Source of the DNA: Alphaproteobacteria bacterium
GTDB lineage: Bacteria > Pseudomonadota > Alphaproteobacteria > Caulobacterales > Parvularculaceae
NCBI GenBank assembly: GCA_016125455.1
Contig: WGLS01000001.1
Span: 124,001-188,000, forward strand
Reading direction: 5' to 3'
DNA: 64,000 bases
The position numbers were made by a program, and so were the translations under genes. Position 1 is the stretch's first letter, and each line of letters starts with the position of its first letter. The notes below the pieces were generated by a model. That model was not told the DNA's origin. It searched no databases and was given only the letters and a program-made list of their open reading frames with translations. This document shows positions 8,837 through 19,000 of this stretch, in pieces.

Positions 8837-10117
8837 ATGCTCTATTCAGCCCATGAACTCAGCTATCAGATGCTAGCGCCTGCCCGATATGCGGCAGGCA
8901 TTGGCGCGAAGTTCTGGCGATCCCCCCTTAACCCGATGGCGGAAAGCTGGCTCGGGCGGACCTCGGCTGCAGCGCTGGATGTGTTCGAAAATGCGACCCG
9001 CCGCTATCCGAAGCCTGAATGGGACCTGCGCGAGACCGTCGTGAACGGGTCGACCGTGCCCGTGCTGACCGAACTCGCGCTGTCAAAGCCGTTTGGAGAT
9101 CTCCTCCGTTTCCGTCGAAACCCGACGGCGCTTGCGGCTGCGAAGAAGTCAGCGACCCCCGACCCGAAGGTGCTGATCGTTGCGCCTTTGTCCGGCCATT
9201 ACTCGACGCTACTGCGCGGCACGGTCGAGGCAATGCTGCCTGGCCATGACGTATACATCACCGACTGGCGCAATGCGCGCATGGTGCCGCTCAGCGAGGG
9301 GCGTTTCGACCTCAACGACTATATCGACTACCTGATTGAATTCCTTCACGCGATCGGCGAGCCGGCGCATGCGATGGCGGTCTGCCAGCCCGGCCCTGCG
9401 CTATTGTCCGCGACCGCTGTGATGGCGGCGAACGATGACTACCTTCGACCACTGACGATAACCATCATGGGCAGTCCGATCGACGCCCGCCGCTCGCCGA
9501 CGGTGCCGAACGTGCTTGCCCAGGAAAGACCGTTCGACTGGTTCGAACGCAACATGATCTATACGGTGCCGGCACCTTATCCGGGCGTCATGCGGCGCGT
9601 CTATCCGGGATTTGTCCAGCTGTACTCGTTCCTGTCCATGAACCAGGACAGGCACACGAATGCGCACTACGAATACTTTCTCGACCTGGTGAAGGGCGAC
9701 GGCGACTCCGCCGACAAGCATCGCGCCTTTTACGACGAGTATCTTTCGGTTCTCGACTTGACCGAGGAATTCTATCTTCAGACCATCCGCGAGGTTTTCC
9801 AGGAGCATACCCTTGCCGAAGGCAAGTTCATGCACCGGGGCGTTCGCGTCGACCCTGGCGCAATCCGGGATGTCGGGTTGATGACCGTCGAAGGCGAGAA
9901 CGACGACATTTCCGGGATTGGACAGACGCAGGCAGCGCATGACCTGTGCGTCAATCTCGACGAAAGCATGCGGATTGATCACGTCCAGCCAGGCGTTGGC
10001 CACTACGGCGTGTTCAACGGCTCACGCTGGCGGACGGAAATCCAGCCAAAAATTGCCGGGTTCATCCGGACCCACCACAAGCCGGAAACCCGCGTCCTGC
10101 CGGTCGCTGCGGAATAA
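8837..10117 (+). CDS. phaZ: intracellular polyhydroxyalkanoate (PHB) depolymerase
   Basis: A 426-residue protein of the intracellular short-chain PHA depolymerase family. It opens with MLYSAHELSYQMLAPARYAA, and YITDWRNARMVP and the lipase-box-like VCQPGPA follow. Cys183 in the latter is the nucleophile, as in the Ralstonia PhaZ1 type, in place of Ser. GQTQAAHDLC and the C-terminal VGHYGVFNG supply the conserved late Asp/His region. It acts on amorphous granules in the cytoplasm to release 3-hydroxybutyrate. The start at 8837 matches the family N-terminus. The synthesis genes phaA/phaB/phaR lie about 27 kb away in this window; no phaC is seen. Confidence 0.93.
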   Translation: MLYSAHELSYQMLAPARYAAGIGAKFWRSPLNPMAESWLGRTSAAALDVFENATRRYPKPEWDLRETVVNGSTVPVLTELALSKPFGDLLRFRRNPTALAAAKKSATPDPKVLIVAPLSGHYSTLLRGTVEAMLPGHDVYITDWRNARMVPLSEGRFDLNDYIDYLIEFLHAIGEPAHAMAVCQPGPALLSATAVMAANDDYLRPLTITIMGSPIDARRSPTVPNVLAQERPFDWFERNMIYTVPAPYPGVMRRVYPGFVQLYSFLSMNQDRHTNAHYEYFLDLVKGDGDSADKHRAFYDEYLSVLDLTEEFYLQTIREVFQEHTLAEGKFMHRGVRVDPGAIRDVGLMTVEGENDDISGIGQTQAAHDLCVNLDESMRIDHVQPGVGHYGVFNGSRWRTEIQPKIAGFIRTHHKPETRVLPVAAE

Positions 10118-10166
10118 TCTTCGCTCGCCTTCAACTCACGGCGTGACACAGCTAGTGTCCGCGCTG

Positions 10167-10643
10167 ATGTGGGAAACGATTGTCGACCTGCCGCACGAAG
10201 ACGCCACTGCGGCCTTGGGCAGACGCCTCGCGCTGGTGCGGCGCATCGGCGACGTCATCGCTCTTGTCGGTCCGCTTGGCGCAGGGAAGTCTTCGCTGGC
10301 TAGGGCGTATATCGAAGCGGCGACCGGTGAACCGAACGCGCCGAGCCCGACTTTCGGACTGGCGCATCTCTATGAAGCGCCGGACGCTACCATCCACCAT
10401 TTCGACCTTTTCAGGCTCGAACGGACCGAAGAAATTGACGAGCTTGGCCTTGAGGACGCGCTGGAGGACGGCGTCTGTCTCGTCGAATGGCCGGAGCGGA
10501 TTGTCGATCGACTGCCGCCGACGACCCTCATCGTCAACATTGCGATCGACGGGCCCGGCCGACGCGCCGTGCTGCGCGGCGACGAGACTTGGCGAGATCG
10601 CTTGAACGCGGTTAACGCTCCGGCAATGGGCGACCCGCAGTAA
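10167..10643 (+). CDS. tsaE: tRNA threonylcarbamoyladenosine biosynthesis ATPase TsaE
   Basis: A 158-residue TsaE. The Walker A motif GPLGAGKSS is followed by SPTFGLAHLYE, the FDLFRLERTEEIDELGLED block and CLVEWPERI. All are hallmark TsaE segments. TsaE is the ATPase that works with TsaB and TsaD to make the t6A37 modification of ANN-decoding tRNAs. ATG 10167 is used; GTG codons at 10143 and 10155 in the same frame could also serve. The stop lies 7 bp before the amgK start, the usual alphaproteobacterial arrangement. Confidence 0.95.
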   Translation: MWETIVDLPHEDATAALGRRLALVRRIGDVIALVGPLGAGKSSLARAYIEAATGEPNAPSPTFGLAHLYEAPDATIHHFDLFRLERTEEIDELGLEDALEDGVCLVEWPERIVDRLPPTTLIVNIAIDGPGRRAVLRGDETWRDRLNAVNAPAMGDPQ

Positions 10644-10650
10644 TCTGGCG

Positions 10651-11754
10651 ATGACCGAATTCGACACGAGACGACAGCAACGAGCCGAATTCCTGGCCGC
10701 CGCCGGTTGGAGGGATGCAAACGCCCTGGCGCTGGCCGGCGACGCCTCGACGCGTTCCTATGAACGCCTGACGCACAATGGCCGGCGTGCGATCCTGATG
10801 AACGCGCCCGTCAAGGCCGAAACGGCCCCGTGTCCGCCCGACGCCTCGCCGGCGCAGAGGGCGGCGCTGGGGTACAATGCCCTCGCCCGCCTCGCGGGCC
10901 CGAACCTCAATGCCTTCATCGACATTGCCGGCATGTTGGTGGGCGCCGGTTTTTCCGCCCCGCAGGTCTTCGCCGCGGATATTGGTCGCGGCTTTGCCCT
11001 GATCGAGGATCTCGGCGACGACTTGTTCGCAAGAGCGATTCCAGCGGGCGCGGATGAAGTCGAACTCTATGCTGCCGCCGTCGATGCGCTGGTCGCGCTT
11101 CGCCGGGCGCGCCTCGAGCCGCCTGCAAGCGCTGCCTATTTCATGCTTGAGTACGACGCGGTTGCTCTCGCTGCCGAAACCGCGCTGCTTACCGAATGGT
11201 ATGTGCCGTTTCGAAATGGCGAACCAACCGACCCGGCGGCGGCCACAGCCTTTGCCCGTGCCTGGCAGAGCGTTTTGTCGCTCTTGCCCGCACCCTCGAC
11301 GGTGGTTTTGCGCGATTTTCACGCGGAGAACCTGATTTGGCTGCCAGCTCGTCATGGCGTCGCCCGGGTCGGCATGATCGACTTTCAGGATGGCCTAGTC
11401 GGGCATTCCGCCTACGATCTTGTTTCTTTGCTCGAAGATGCGCGTCGCGACGTGACGCCGTCTCTCGCGATGGCCATGGTCGACCGATATTGCGCCAACG
11501 CCGAAACCATCAGCGGATTCGATGCGAAGGCATTCCGCGAGGAGTACGCGATTCTCGGCGCCCAGCGAAACGCGAAGATCCTCGGCATCTTCGCAAGACT
11601 TGTGAAACGCGACGGCAAGCCCCGCTATGAAGGTCTGCTGCCGCGGGTCGAGACTCACTTTCGCAATGATTTACGGCACCCCGCGCTCGCGCCGGTGGCC
11701 CGCGTCATTGCGGAAATAGCGCCCGATCTCAAGCCATCGGGAAGCGCGACGTGA
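10651..11754 (+). CDS. amgK: N-acetylmuramate/N-acetylglucosamine anomeric kinase (AmgK-type)
   Basis: A 367-residue aminoglycoside-phosphotransferase-fold kinase. The catalytic loop VLRDFHAENLIW has Asp222 and Asn227 and is followed by the metal-binding MIDFQDG (Asp244). AmgK phosphorylates the anomeric hydroxyl of MurNAc and GlcNAc, bypassing MurQ/NagA routes in peptidoglycan recycling; the pathway was described in Pseudomonas putida and is also present in Caulobacter. The assignment rests on the fold and on the next gene being murU, its pathway partner. The stop overlaps a possible GTG start of murU (GTGA). A generic phosphotransferase is the alternative if context is ignored. Confidence 0.85.
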   Translation: MTEFDTRRQQRAEFLAAAGWRDANALALAGDASTRSYERLTHNGRRAILMNAPVKAETAPCPPDASPAQRAALGYNALARLAGPNLNAFIDIAGMLVGAGFSAPQVFAADIGRGFALIEDLGDDLFARAIPAGADEVELYAAAVDALVALRRARLEPPASAAYFMLEYDAVALAAETALLTEWYVPFRNGEPTDPAAATAFARAWQSVLSLLPAPSTVVLRDFHAENLIWLPARHGVARVGMIDFQDGLVGHSAYDLVSLLEDARRDVTPSLAMAMVDRYCANAETISGFDAKAFREEYAILGAQRNAKILGIFARLVKRDGKPRYEGLLPRVETHFRNDLRHPALAPVARVIAEIAPDLKPSGSAT

Positions 11755-11759
11755 CCGCA

Positions 11760-12473
11760 ATGCCAAAGACGGCAATGGTGCTCGCGGCGGGGCTCGGCAC
11801 GCGCATGCGTCCGCTTACGGATAATCGCCCGAAGCCGTTGATTGAAGTTGCCGGAACGGCGCTTATCGACCACGCTCTCGACAGATTCGCAGCGGCCGGC
11901 GTCGAGCGAGCGGTCGTGAATGTCCACTACCTTGCCGACCAGATTGAAGATCACTTGCGCAAAAGGGAACGTCCGCAAGTGCTGATTTCGGATGAACGCG
12001 ATCGACTTCTCGAAACCGGCGGCGGCCTGAAGAAAGCCCGTTCGCTGCTTGGCGACGGGCCGGTTTTCTGCGTAAATACCGACGCAATCCTTGTTGACGG
12101 CCCTGGCGAAGACGCCTGCGCGCGCCTTGCGCGCGCATTCGATCCGGAACAAGTGGACGCGCTGCTATTGCTGGCGCCGATTGACCGCACGAGTGGGTAC
12201 GAAGGAAACGGCGACTTTCATCTGGAAGCGGATGGAACGCTCGCCTATCGCGGCGATGCCACGACCGCTCCCTACGTCTATACCGGGTTGCAGATAATCG
12301 AACCGCGGCTCGTCGACGATGGCCCGGATGGCCCTTTTTCCCTCCGGCGCGCGTGGGACCTCGCGGCGTCAAGAGGGGCATTTAAAGGCGTTGTCCACGA
12401 TGGCGACTGGATGCACGTCGGCGACCCCGCCGGCCTGAAAGCGGCCGAAGCAAGAATGCTTGCGCATCGGTAG
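11760..12473 (+). CDS. murU: N-acetylmuramate-1-phosphate uridylyltransferase (MurU-type)
   Basis: A 237-residue sugar-1-phosphate nucleotidyltransferase. It begins with MPKTAMVLAAGLGTRMRPLT, whose GLGTRMRP is the nucleotide-binding signature, and has RPKPLIEV with the catalytic-site Lys and FCVNTDAIL with a metal-binding Asp. MurU forms UDP-MurNAc from MurNAc-1-phosphate supplied by AmgK, which feeds cell-wall precursor synthesis and underlies intrinsic fosfomycin tolerance in species with this shunt. The start could also be GTG 11751, which overlaps the amgK stop and would give translational coupling. Without its context it could be read as a mannose-1-phosphate guanylyltransferase. Confidence 0.88.
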   Translation: MPKTAMVLAAGLGTRMRPLTDNRPKPLIEVAGTALIDHALDRFAAAGVERAVVNVHYLADQIEDHLRKRERPQVLISDERDRLLETGGGLKKARSLLGDGPVFCVNTDAILVDGPGEDACARLARAFDPEQVDALLLLAPIDRTSGYEGNGDFHLEADGTLAYRGDATTAPYVYTGLQIIEPRLVDDGPDGPFSLRRAWDLAASRGAFKGVVHDGDWMHVGDPAGLKAAEARMLAHR

Positions 12474-12569
12474 CCATTGCGAGGTCGATCGACCGCGGCC
12501 ACGCCTGTCGTGACGTCAATTGGCCGGCGCGCTATCACCACGATCTCGCAATTAACAGGCATTCGTCCA

Positions 12570-12848
12570 ATGAAGTATGCAATGATCGTCTTCGCGTCGG
12601 TTTTCCTGGCTGAGCTCGGCGATAAAACGCAACTTGCGACCCTCTTGTTCTCGGCTGAAGGGAAGATCCATCCTGCGCTTGTTTTCGCCGCGGCGAGCGT
12701 CGCGCTTGTCTTGTCCACAGGCATCGCCGTCGCACTCGGCGTGATGGCGGAGCGGTATCTGCATGCGCTGCCCCTGAAACTGATCGCCGGCAGCGGCTTT
12801 ATCCTGATTGGCGCATTTACGATCGTTGATCATTTCTCAGCGACCTGA
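12570..12848 (+). CDS. half-size UPF0016/GDT1 family cation transporter
   Basis: A 92-residue membrane protein carrying a single copy of the UPF0016 (TMEM165/GDT1/MneA) domain. The hallmark E-x-G-D-K-T motif appears as ELGDKT (15-20), followed by three or so hydrophobic segments. The family moves Mn2+ or Ca2+ across membranes. Most members have two such motifs in about 190 residues; this one has one, so it should work as a dimer or with another half. It sits inside the otherwise conserved run from tsaE to trxA, between murU and addB. No second half-size gene is next to it. Confidence 0.85.
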   Translation: MKYAMIVFASVFLAELGDKTQLATLLFSAEGKIHPALVFAAASVALVLSTGIAVALGVMAERYLHALPLKLIAGSGFILIGAFTIVDHFSAT

Positions 12849-12954
12849 AGTGGGCCAGGCGGTCCGAACAGCGCCGCAAAAAGCAAATGGCGTCACCTGA
12901 ACGCGCGCATTTCCTGGGCGGCGCGTATTGCCAAGACCCCGAGCGCCGCATTGA

Positions 12955-15900
12955 ATGATCATTGCGGCGGGACCAGCGTCGCGGCGCTTTTGGGATCAGG
13001 TTCTGTCCAGTCTCTTTGATATTCCCCCTCTGCGACTATTCAACATCGAAGCCGGCCAGGCGTTCCTGCCTGCTTTGGCAAAGGGCATCATCGCGAGCAT
13101 CGATCCGAGCGACCCGTTTGCGCTCGCCGATACGACGATCTATCTGCCGACGCGCCGGGCGGCGCGTTCACTCGCCGAAGCATTTGCTGACGCTAGCATC
13201 GATGGCGGGCGGAACGCGACGCTGCTGCCTCGTATCCTGACGCTCGGCGACCTCGACGACACGGAAACCACGACGCCCGAAGGCCTCGCGCCTTTCGGGG
13301 CGGACCTGCCGCCGGCCATGTCTTCGAGCGAACGTCTTGTCACGCTCGCGCACCTTATCGCGGCCAAGGATCGCGCGTTCAGCGGCAGCGAAAACTGGAC
13401 CGCCGCCCTGGTCGCAGCAAAGGAACTCGCGAGCCTACTTGATTCTCTTTATACTGAGGCTATTCCTTTCGAGCAGTTGTTGGACGCCGCTCCGGCCGAA
13501 CACGCTGCACACTGGGACAAATCGCTGGAGTTTCTAAAGATTGTAACGTCAGCTTGGCCCGCGCATCTTGACGCCAGAGGCCTGTCCGATCCGTCATGGC
13601 GGCGCGCCGCGCTGATTGATTCGCTGGCTAAAAGGTTTCGCGAATTTCCGCCGGACGAACCGACTATCGTGGCCGGCACGACCGCGTCTGCGCCCTCCGT
13701 GACCCGTCTTGTCGAAGCTGTCGCAAGTGCGCCAATGGGCGTCGTCGTGCTTCCAGGCCTCGACCTGGGCCTGAACGAGCGTGGATGGTCAAGCATCGAC
13801 GACGCCCATCCGCAAGCTGGCCTGAAGGCGCTGATTGAGCGTCTTGGTCTTTGCAAGGATGATATTCATCGCTGGCCCAGCGCGCCCGACGACGCGCAGC
13901 CCGACGCCCGGGGACGACGGCGTCTTTTGTCGGTGGCCTTGCGTCCGTCCGCCTCGACCGACGACTGGCGCGACCTTGCCGAGGCTCTTGCAACCGACGG
14001 GGCGGCTCAGTCGGCTGTCGAAGGCCTCGAAATCATTGAAGCATCCAGCGAAGAAGCGGAGGCGTCGGCAATCGCGGTCGCGCTTCGTTCAGCGATAGAA
14101 ACGCCCGGACTCACGGCAATGCTCGTTACGCCAGATCGCGAACTTGCGCGGCGGGTCGCCGCGAAGATGCGCCGCTGGGACATAGAAGTTGATGACAGCG
14201 CCGGCGCGCCGCTGTCGGCCAAGCCGGCCGGCGCCTATCTGCGACTGACCGCTGAGTTTCTGGCCTCGCCCGACGATCCGGTTCGGCTCTTGTCGATGCT
14301 TGATCACCCCATCTTCGACAGGTCCGTAATCGGATCAAAAGGACTGCGGGCGATTGACACGACGTTGCGAGGGCCGGCGCCGGTCGCCAATAACGATGCA
14401 CCGTTTCTTGCAATTTCTGCGCGCATCCGGACTGCGGTTGCCGATATGCCTGACATCGATGTCACAGCGCTGCTCACGCGCCTGGCCGGCGTAGTGCAGA
14501 GCTGGCCTTTGCGCGCGCCACTTGCAGCATTTCTGGAGCGTCACGCCGCCGCGGCGGAAGTATTCGCCGGCGCCGTCACCGAAGAGAGCGGCCGGGCGTT
14601 CTGGTCGCGCGAGGATGGGCTGGCGGCGACTCGTCTGTTTACCGAAATCCTGCAGGCGCTCTCGGAGGACGACCGCCCCGTCTTGTCGTCGCACGACTAT
14701 GTCGCCGTCTTCACGGCACTAACAACATCGGCCGTAGTGCGCACGAACCGGCCAACCCATCCGCGACTGTCCATTCTTGGTCCGCTGGAAGCTCGCCTTC
14801 AGCATGCCGATTTAACTATCCTATCCGGCCTGAATGAAGGCGTTTGGCCCGGCGACGCCCCGACCGGACCATTTCTTTCCCGGGCGATGCGGGCGGCGAT
14901 CGGCCTGCCATCACCTGAACGTCGCATCGGACTTGCGGCTCATGATTTCGCCTGCCTAGCCGCGCCGCCGCGTCTCTTGCTGACCCGATCGACCAAAGCA
15001 GGCGATGGCCCAACCTCGCCGTCACGCTGGCTCCTGCGGTTGAAGAATGTCCTCAAGGGCGTCGACCATGGACGGGAAACGGATGACCGTCTCATAGCCG
15101 GCATCGATACAACATCCGTATACGCCTCGTGGATAGCCGAGATTGACTCAGCGCCGAATGAACCCGGCATGGTCAGGATAGGCAGGCCCGAGCCGCGACC
15201 GCCGCTCGCTGCGCGACCAAGGCGGCTGTCCGTGACGCGTATCGAGAAGTGGCTGCGGGACCCTTATTCGATCTATGCCGGGGAAACTCTTCGGCTAAGA
15301 AAGCTCGACGATCCCGGAACAGCCTTCTCCGCCCGCCATCTTGGCCAGCTGTTGCACAAGGTCCTTGAAGCGGCAGGACGACGCAACCAGCCCGCAGATC
15401 CGGAATTCCTGTGGGCGACCTTGCAGGAACTTGCGCCGTCATTTGGTTGCGCCCCGGCGGACATCGCCTTGTGGCGCGCCAGCCTTGAGCGCGCGCATGA
15501 GCGCTTTGTCGAATACGACATAGATCGCCGCAGCAAGGCGCGCATTGCAGGCGTGGAGAGTGTCGGCGCAGTTTCGCTTGATGGCCCCGCCGGAGTTTTC
15601 GAACTTCACGGCGTCGCCGATCGCATCGATCTTTGTACAGATGGCCGCGCATTCATTATTGACTACAAGTCGTCCCGGCCAGGCGGCGAAAAAGAGCTTC
15701 AGGTTTTCAATCCGCAGCTGGAGCTGCTTGCGCTCATCGCGCGCGGCGGCGGCTTCGCCGATCTTGGCGCGGCGCCGGGCGTAGCTGGATTTGAGTACGT
15801 CGCGTTTATCAGCCGGGATGGAGGCATCATCGGGCATGCGTCGGAGAACGTCGACGAACGGATTGACCGCGCGGAAGAACGACTCTTGCGACTGATTGCC

Positions 15901-16041
15901 GCCTTCGATGATCCGCAAACGCCCTATCACTCCCAGCCACGGCCAAAATTTCGCGACGCGTTTGGCGACTATGACGCCCTCGCAAGGCGCAGGGAATGGG
16001 CGGACGCGGGCGGCGAAAGCGACGATGGAGGCGACTCGTGA
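12955..16041 (+). CDS. addB: double-strand break repair protein AddB (alphaproteobacterial type)
   Basis: A 1028-residue AddB. It shows the inactivated helicase architecture (YLPTRRAARSL near residue 65, then VPDRELARRVA-like and HPRLSILGPLEARLQHADL segments) and a C-terminal RecB-family nuclease domain. That domain has SVTRIEKWLRDPYSIYA and the catalytic FIIDYKSSRP. Together with AddA it resects double-strand ends for RecA loading. The four-Cys iron-sulphur cluster of Firmicutes AddB is not visible. The stop overlaps the addA start by GTGA. The first few residues before LFDIPPLRLFNIEAG are uncertain. Confidence 0.94.
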   Translation: MIIAAGPASRRFWDQVLSSLFDIPPLRLFNIEAGQAFLPALAKGIIASIDPSDPFALADTTIYLPTRRAARSLAEAFADASIDGGRNATLLPRILTLGDLDDTETTTPEGLAPFGADLPPAMSSSERLVTLAHLIAAKDRAFSGSENWTAALVAAKELASLLDSLYTEAIPFEQLLDAAPAEHAAHWDKSLEFLKIVTSAWPAHLDARGLSDPSWRRAALIDSLAKRFREFPPDEPTIVAGTTASAPSVTRLVEAVASAPMGVVVLPGLDLGLNERGWSSIDDAHPQAGLKALIERLGLCKDDIHRWPSAPDDAQPDARGRRRLLSVALRPSASTDDWRDLAEALATDGAAQSAVEGLEIIEASSEEAEASAIAVALRSAIETPGLTAMLVTPDRELARRVAAKMRRWDIEVDDSAGAPLSAKPAGAYLRLTAEFLASPDDPVRLLSMLDHPIFDRSVIGSKGLRAIDTTLRGPAPVANNDAPFLAISARIRTAVADMPDIDVTALLTRLAGVVQSWPLRAPLAAFLERHAAAAEVFAGAVTEESGRAFWSREDGLAATRLFTEILQALSEDDRPVLSSHDYVAVFTALTTSAVVRTNRPTHPRLSILGPLEARLQHADLTILSGLNEGVWPGDAPTGPFLSRAMRAAIGLPSPERRIGLAAHDFACLAAPPRLLLTRSTKAGDGPTSPSRWLLRLKNVLKGVDHGRETDDRLIAGIDTTSVYASWIAEIDSAPNEPGMVRIGRPEPRPPLAARPRRLSVTRIEKWLRDPYSIYAGETLRLRKLDDPGTAFSARHLGQLLHKVLEAAGRRNQPADPEFLWATLQELAPSFGCAPADIALWRASLERAHERFVEYDIDRRSKARIAGVESVGAVSLDGPAGVFELHGVADRIDLCTDGRAFIIDYKSSRPGGEKELQVFNPQLELLALIARGGGFADLGAAPGVAGFEYVAFISRDGGIIGHASENVDERIDRAEERLLRLIAAFDDPQTPYHSQPRPKFRDAFGDYDALARRREWADAGGESDDGGDS

Positions 16042-19000
16042 CGTCGCTTGCATTTGAAAGGACGCTCAGCGCCCAGCGCACCGCAGCCGATCCGGCCACC
16101 TCCGCTTTCGTCAGCGCCAATGCCGGCTCAGGCAAGACCCGCGTGCTGACCAACCGAGTTGCCCGCCTCCTCCTCGCAGGCGCGCCGCCGGACCGCATAC
16201 TCTGCATTACGTTCACCAGGGCTGCGGCTGCGGAAATGTCCGATCGCCTGTTCAATCTTCTGGGCGAATGGGCGCTGATGGGCGATGACGACCTCCGCCA
16301 GGCATTGCACGAACTCGATCCGGCGATGACGCCATCGTTCGCATCGACCGATTTCGGGCGCGCACGACGGCTTTTTGCGCAAGCGCTTGAGACGCCAGGC
16401 GGCCTTAAAATCCAGACCATTCATTCCTTTTGCCAGGCGCTGCTGGCGCGATTCCCGATGGAAGCCGGACTTGCGCCGGGCTTCTCCGTTCTTGAGGAAG
16501 CCGACGAGGCGCGCATGAAGCGCGAAGCGGTTAATGCCGTCGCCGCCAATGCGGCGGCCCAACCCGACGGCGAAATTGCCGCCGCCATCAACCGCCTCGG
16601 CCAACGCGGCGCGGGCGGCGGCGCGTCTTCCGGACACGGACGAAAACCTTCGGGCGTTCGTGACGTCGTGGAAGCGGCCCTTGGCGCGCCGGCGTTTCGC
16701 GATGCTCTGACGGATCCGGATTATGCGCGAAAGCTGCTTGATCGCCTCGGCGAGTCGGCGGCCCGAGCTCCGGACGATATCTATCGTCAAATCATCGATG
16801 CGATCAGTCCTGTCGACATGGCGCGCCTTGCTGAAGCCCTTCGAAACGGAAAGAAGACCGCAGTTGAGCGCGGCGAGGCGCTCGCAGATTTTGAAAAAAA
16901 GATCGGCTGGCGACAGCGTCTTGCGGTCCTTGAAGCCGCGTTCGCCATAAAGAGCGGCGAGTGGGCAGATAAGTTTATCGACGCCGACGCAAAGAAGTTC
17001 GATCAGGGTTCGGACGCTATAGCAACCAGACTCAAGGCCGATCTAAAGTTGATGACGGAGATGCGCCGCGGCGCACAGACGTTCGCAGATGCGTGCGCGC
17101 TGGCGCTAGTTGTGCGTGCGGCATCGCACGAGTACGAGACAGCAAAGGCGTCTGGCGCACATCTCGACTTCGACGATCTCATTCACCATGCGCAGAACCT
17201 GCTTGCCGACAAGGAGCGAGCAGCATGGGTGATGTACAAGCTCGACCAAGGCCTTGAGCACATCCTTCTGGACGAAGCGCAAGACACGAGCCCGGCGGCA
17301 TGGCGCGTCATTGAGGCGCCGCTCGGCGAGTTTTTCGTGGGCGCAGGCCAGGATCGAAAATCGAACCTTGCACGGACGTTTTTTGCAGTCGGGGACAAGA
17401 AACAGTCAATCTATTCGTTTCAGGGCGCCGATGCGCAGCTCTTCAATGAAAAGCTTGTGGATCTTGGCAAGAAAATCGAAGGCGCGGGCGCAAATTTCCA
17501 GAGCGTTGACCTTACCCTATCGTTTCGAACGACAGCGCCGATACTCGCCTTCGTTGACGCGATTTTCGTCGATCGCGCGGCTCGGCAGGGCCTGACCGAT
17601 GATCTTGACTTGCGGCACGAACCCTATCGGCAGGCGGAGCCGGGGCTGGTTGAAATCTGGCCGCTGACGCCAGCCATTGAAGAACCGGAATATGAGCCAT
17701 GGGACGCGCCGCTTGACGCCATGACGACTGCAAGTCGCGAGCGCCGACTCGCTCTTGCTGTTGCAGAGAAAGTGACGGCGCTGCTTGCAGGCGCTGATAC
17801 GCCGGACGGAAGCGGCGGGCGTCGCGACTTGAGGCCCTCGGACGTGATGATCCTTGTCCAGTCCCGCGGTCCGGTATTTGCGGAAACCATCCGCGCCTTG
17901 ACGGCCGCGGGCGTTCCAACTGCCGGCGCGGACGTTCTTGATCTCGTCGATGACCAGGGGGTGCTTGACCTCATGGCATTCGCTCGCGCGGCAATTTCGG
18001 ACGCCGACGATCTGGCGCTTGCAGAAGTGCTGAAATCGCCCTTGTTCGGCGCTAACGACGAACTGCTATTTAAAATAGCATACGGAAGAAAGGGAACCCT
18101 CAGGCGCGCGTTGAAGGATGCCTGCGAGAATGGATTCGCCCCGGAAGAGTGGACGGTTAGATTTGAGACCGCGCGCGCCATTGGACGGAGAGAGGGGCCA
18201 TTTGCCTTTCTGACCCATGTGCTCGATGCAGGGATGCCGACGGGCAGGGCCAGGCTTCTGGGCAGGCTTGGCGCGCCGGCGCGCGAGCCAATAGAAGCCC
18301 TCGTCGGTCAGGCGATTGCCTATGAGCGCACCGAAGCGCGCTCTCTTCGCGGGTTTGTTTCATGGATCGGGGCGCGCGGCGCGAAGGTGAAGCGCGAAGC
18401 CGATCAGGCCGATGACGTGGTCAAGGTCACGACCGTGCACAAGGCAAAGGGCCAAGAGGCGCCGATTGTCTTTGTACTGGAGACCAACAAAAAGCCTCGC
18501 TTGCGGCATGACCGGCTGCCGCTTTCAGGCGGCGCGGCAAACGCGCCTGTCGATCTGCCAACGCCCGAAAAGGCGAACATGAATGAATTGATCGACAAAG
18601 CGAAGACGTCGGCGGATGTCCTCGCTTATGATGAATACAGAAGGTTGCTTTACGTTGCAGCGACGCGTGCGCGAGACCGATTGTATCTCTGCGGCGTCGC
18701 GCCGAAGAATGGAACAAGTCACGACGGCGACCCTGCAAGACAGACCTGGGACGCCCACGCGCGTGGGGCGTTTGACGTGTTGAAATCGCGCCCGGGAGAA
18801 TCTTCCTTAAGCGAGAATGCCGGAAGGCTTTGGGACTTGCCTATCCTGCGGTTCGGATCGCCGACGCTGGTCAAGGAGCCAGACGCGGCGACGGACGCAA
18901 ACAGGCCATCAACGATGTCGATATGCCAACAAGCGAAGACCGCGCCGGCCTTCCTGTTCGCATCGCCTGCGCCCGAACGCCCGCCCCTGAGGCTCTCTCC

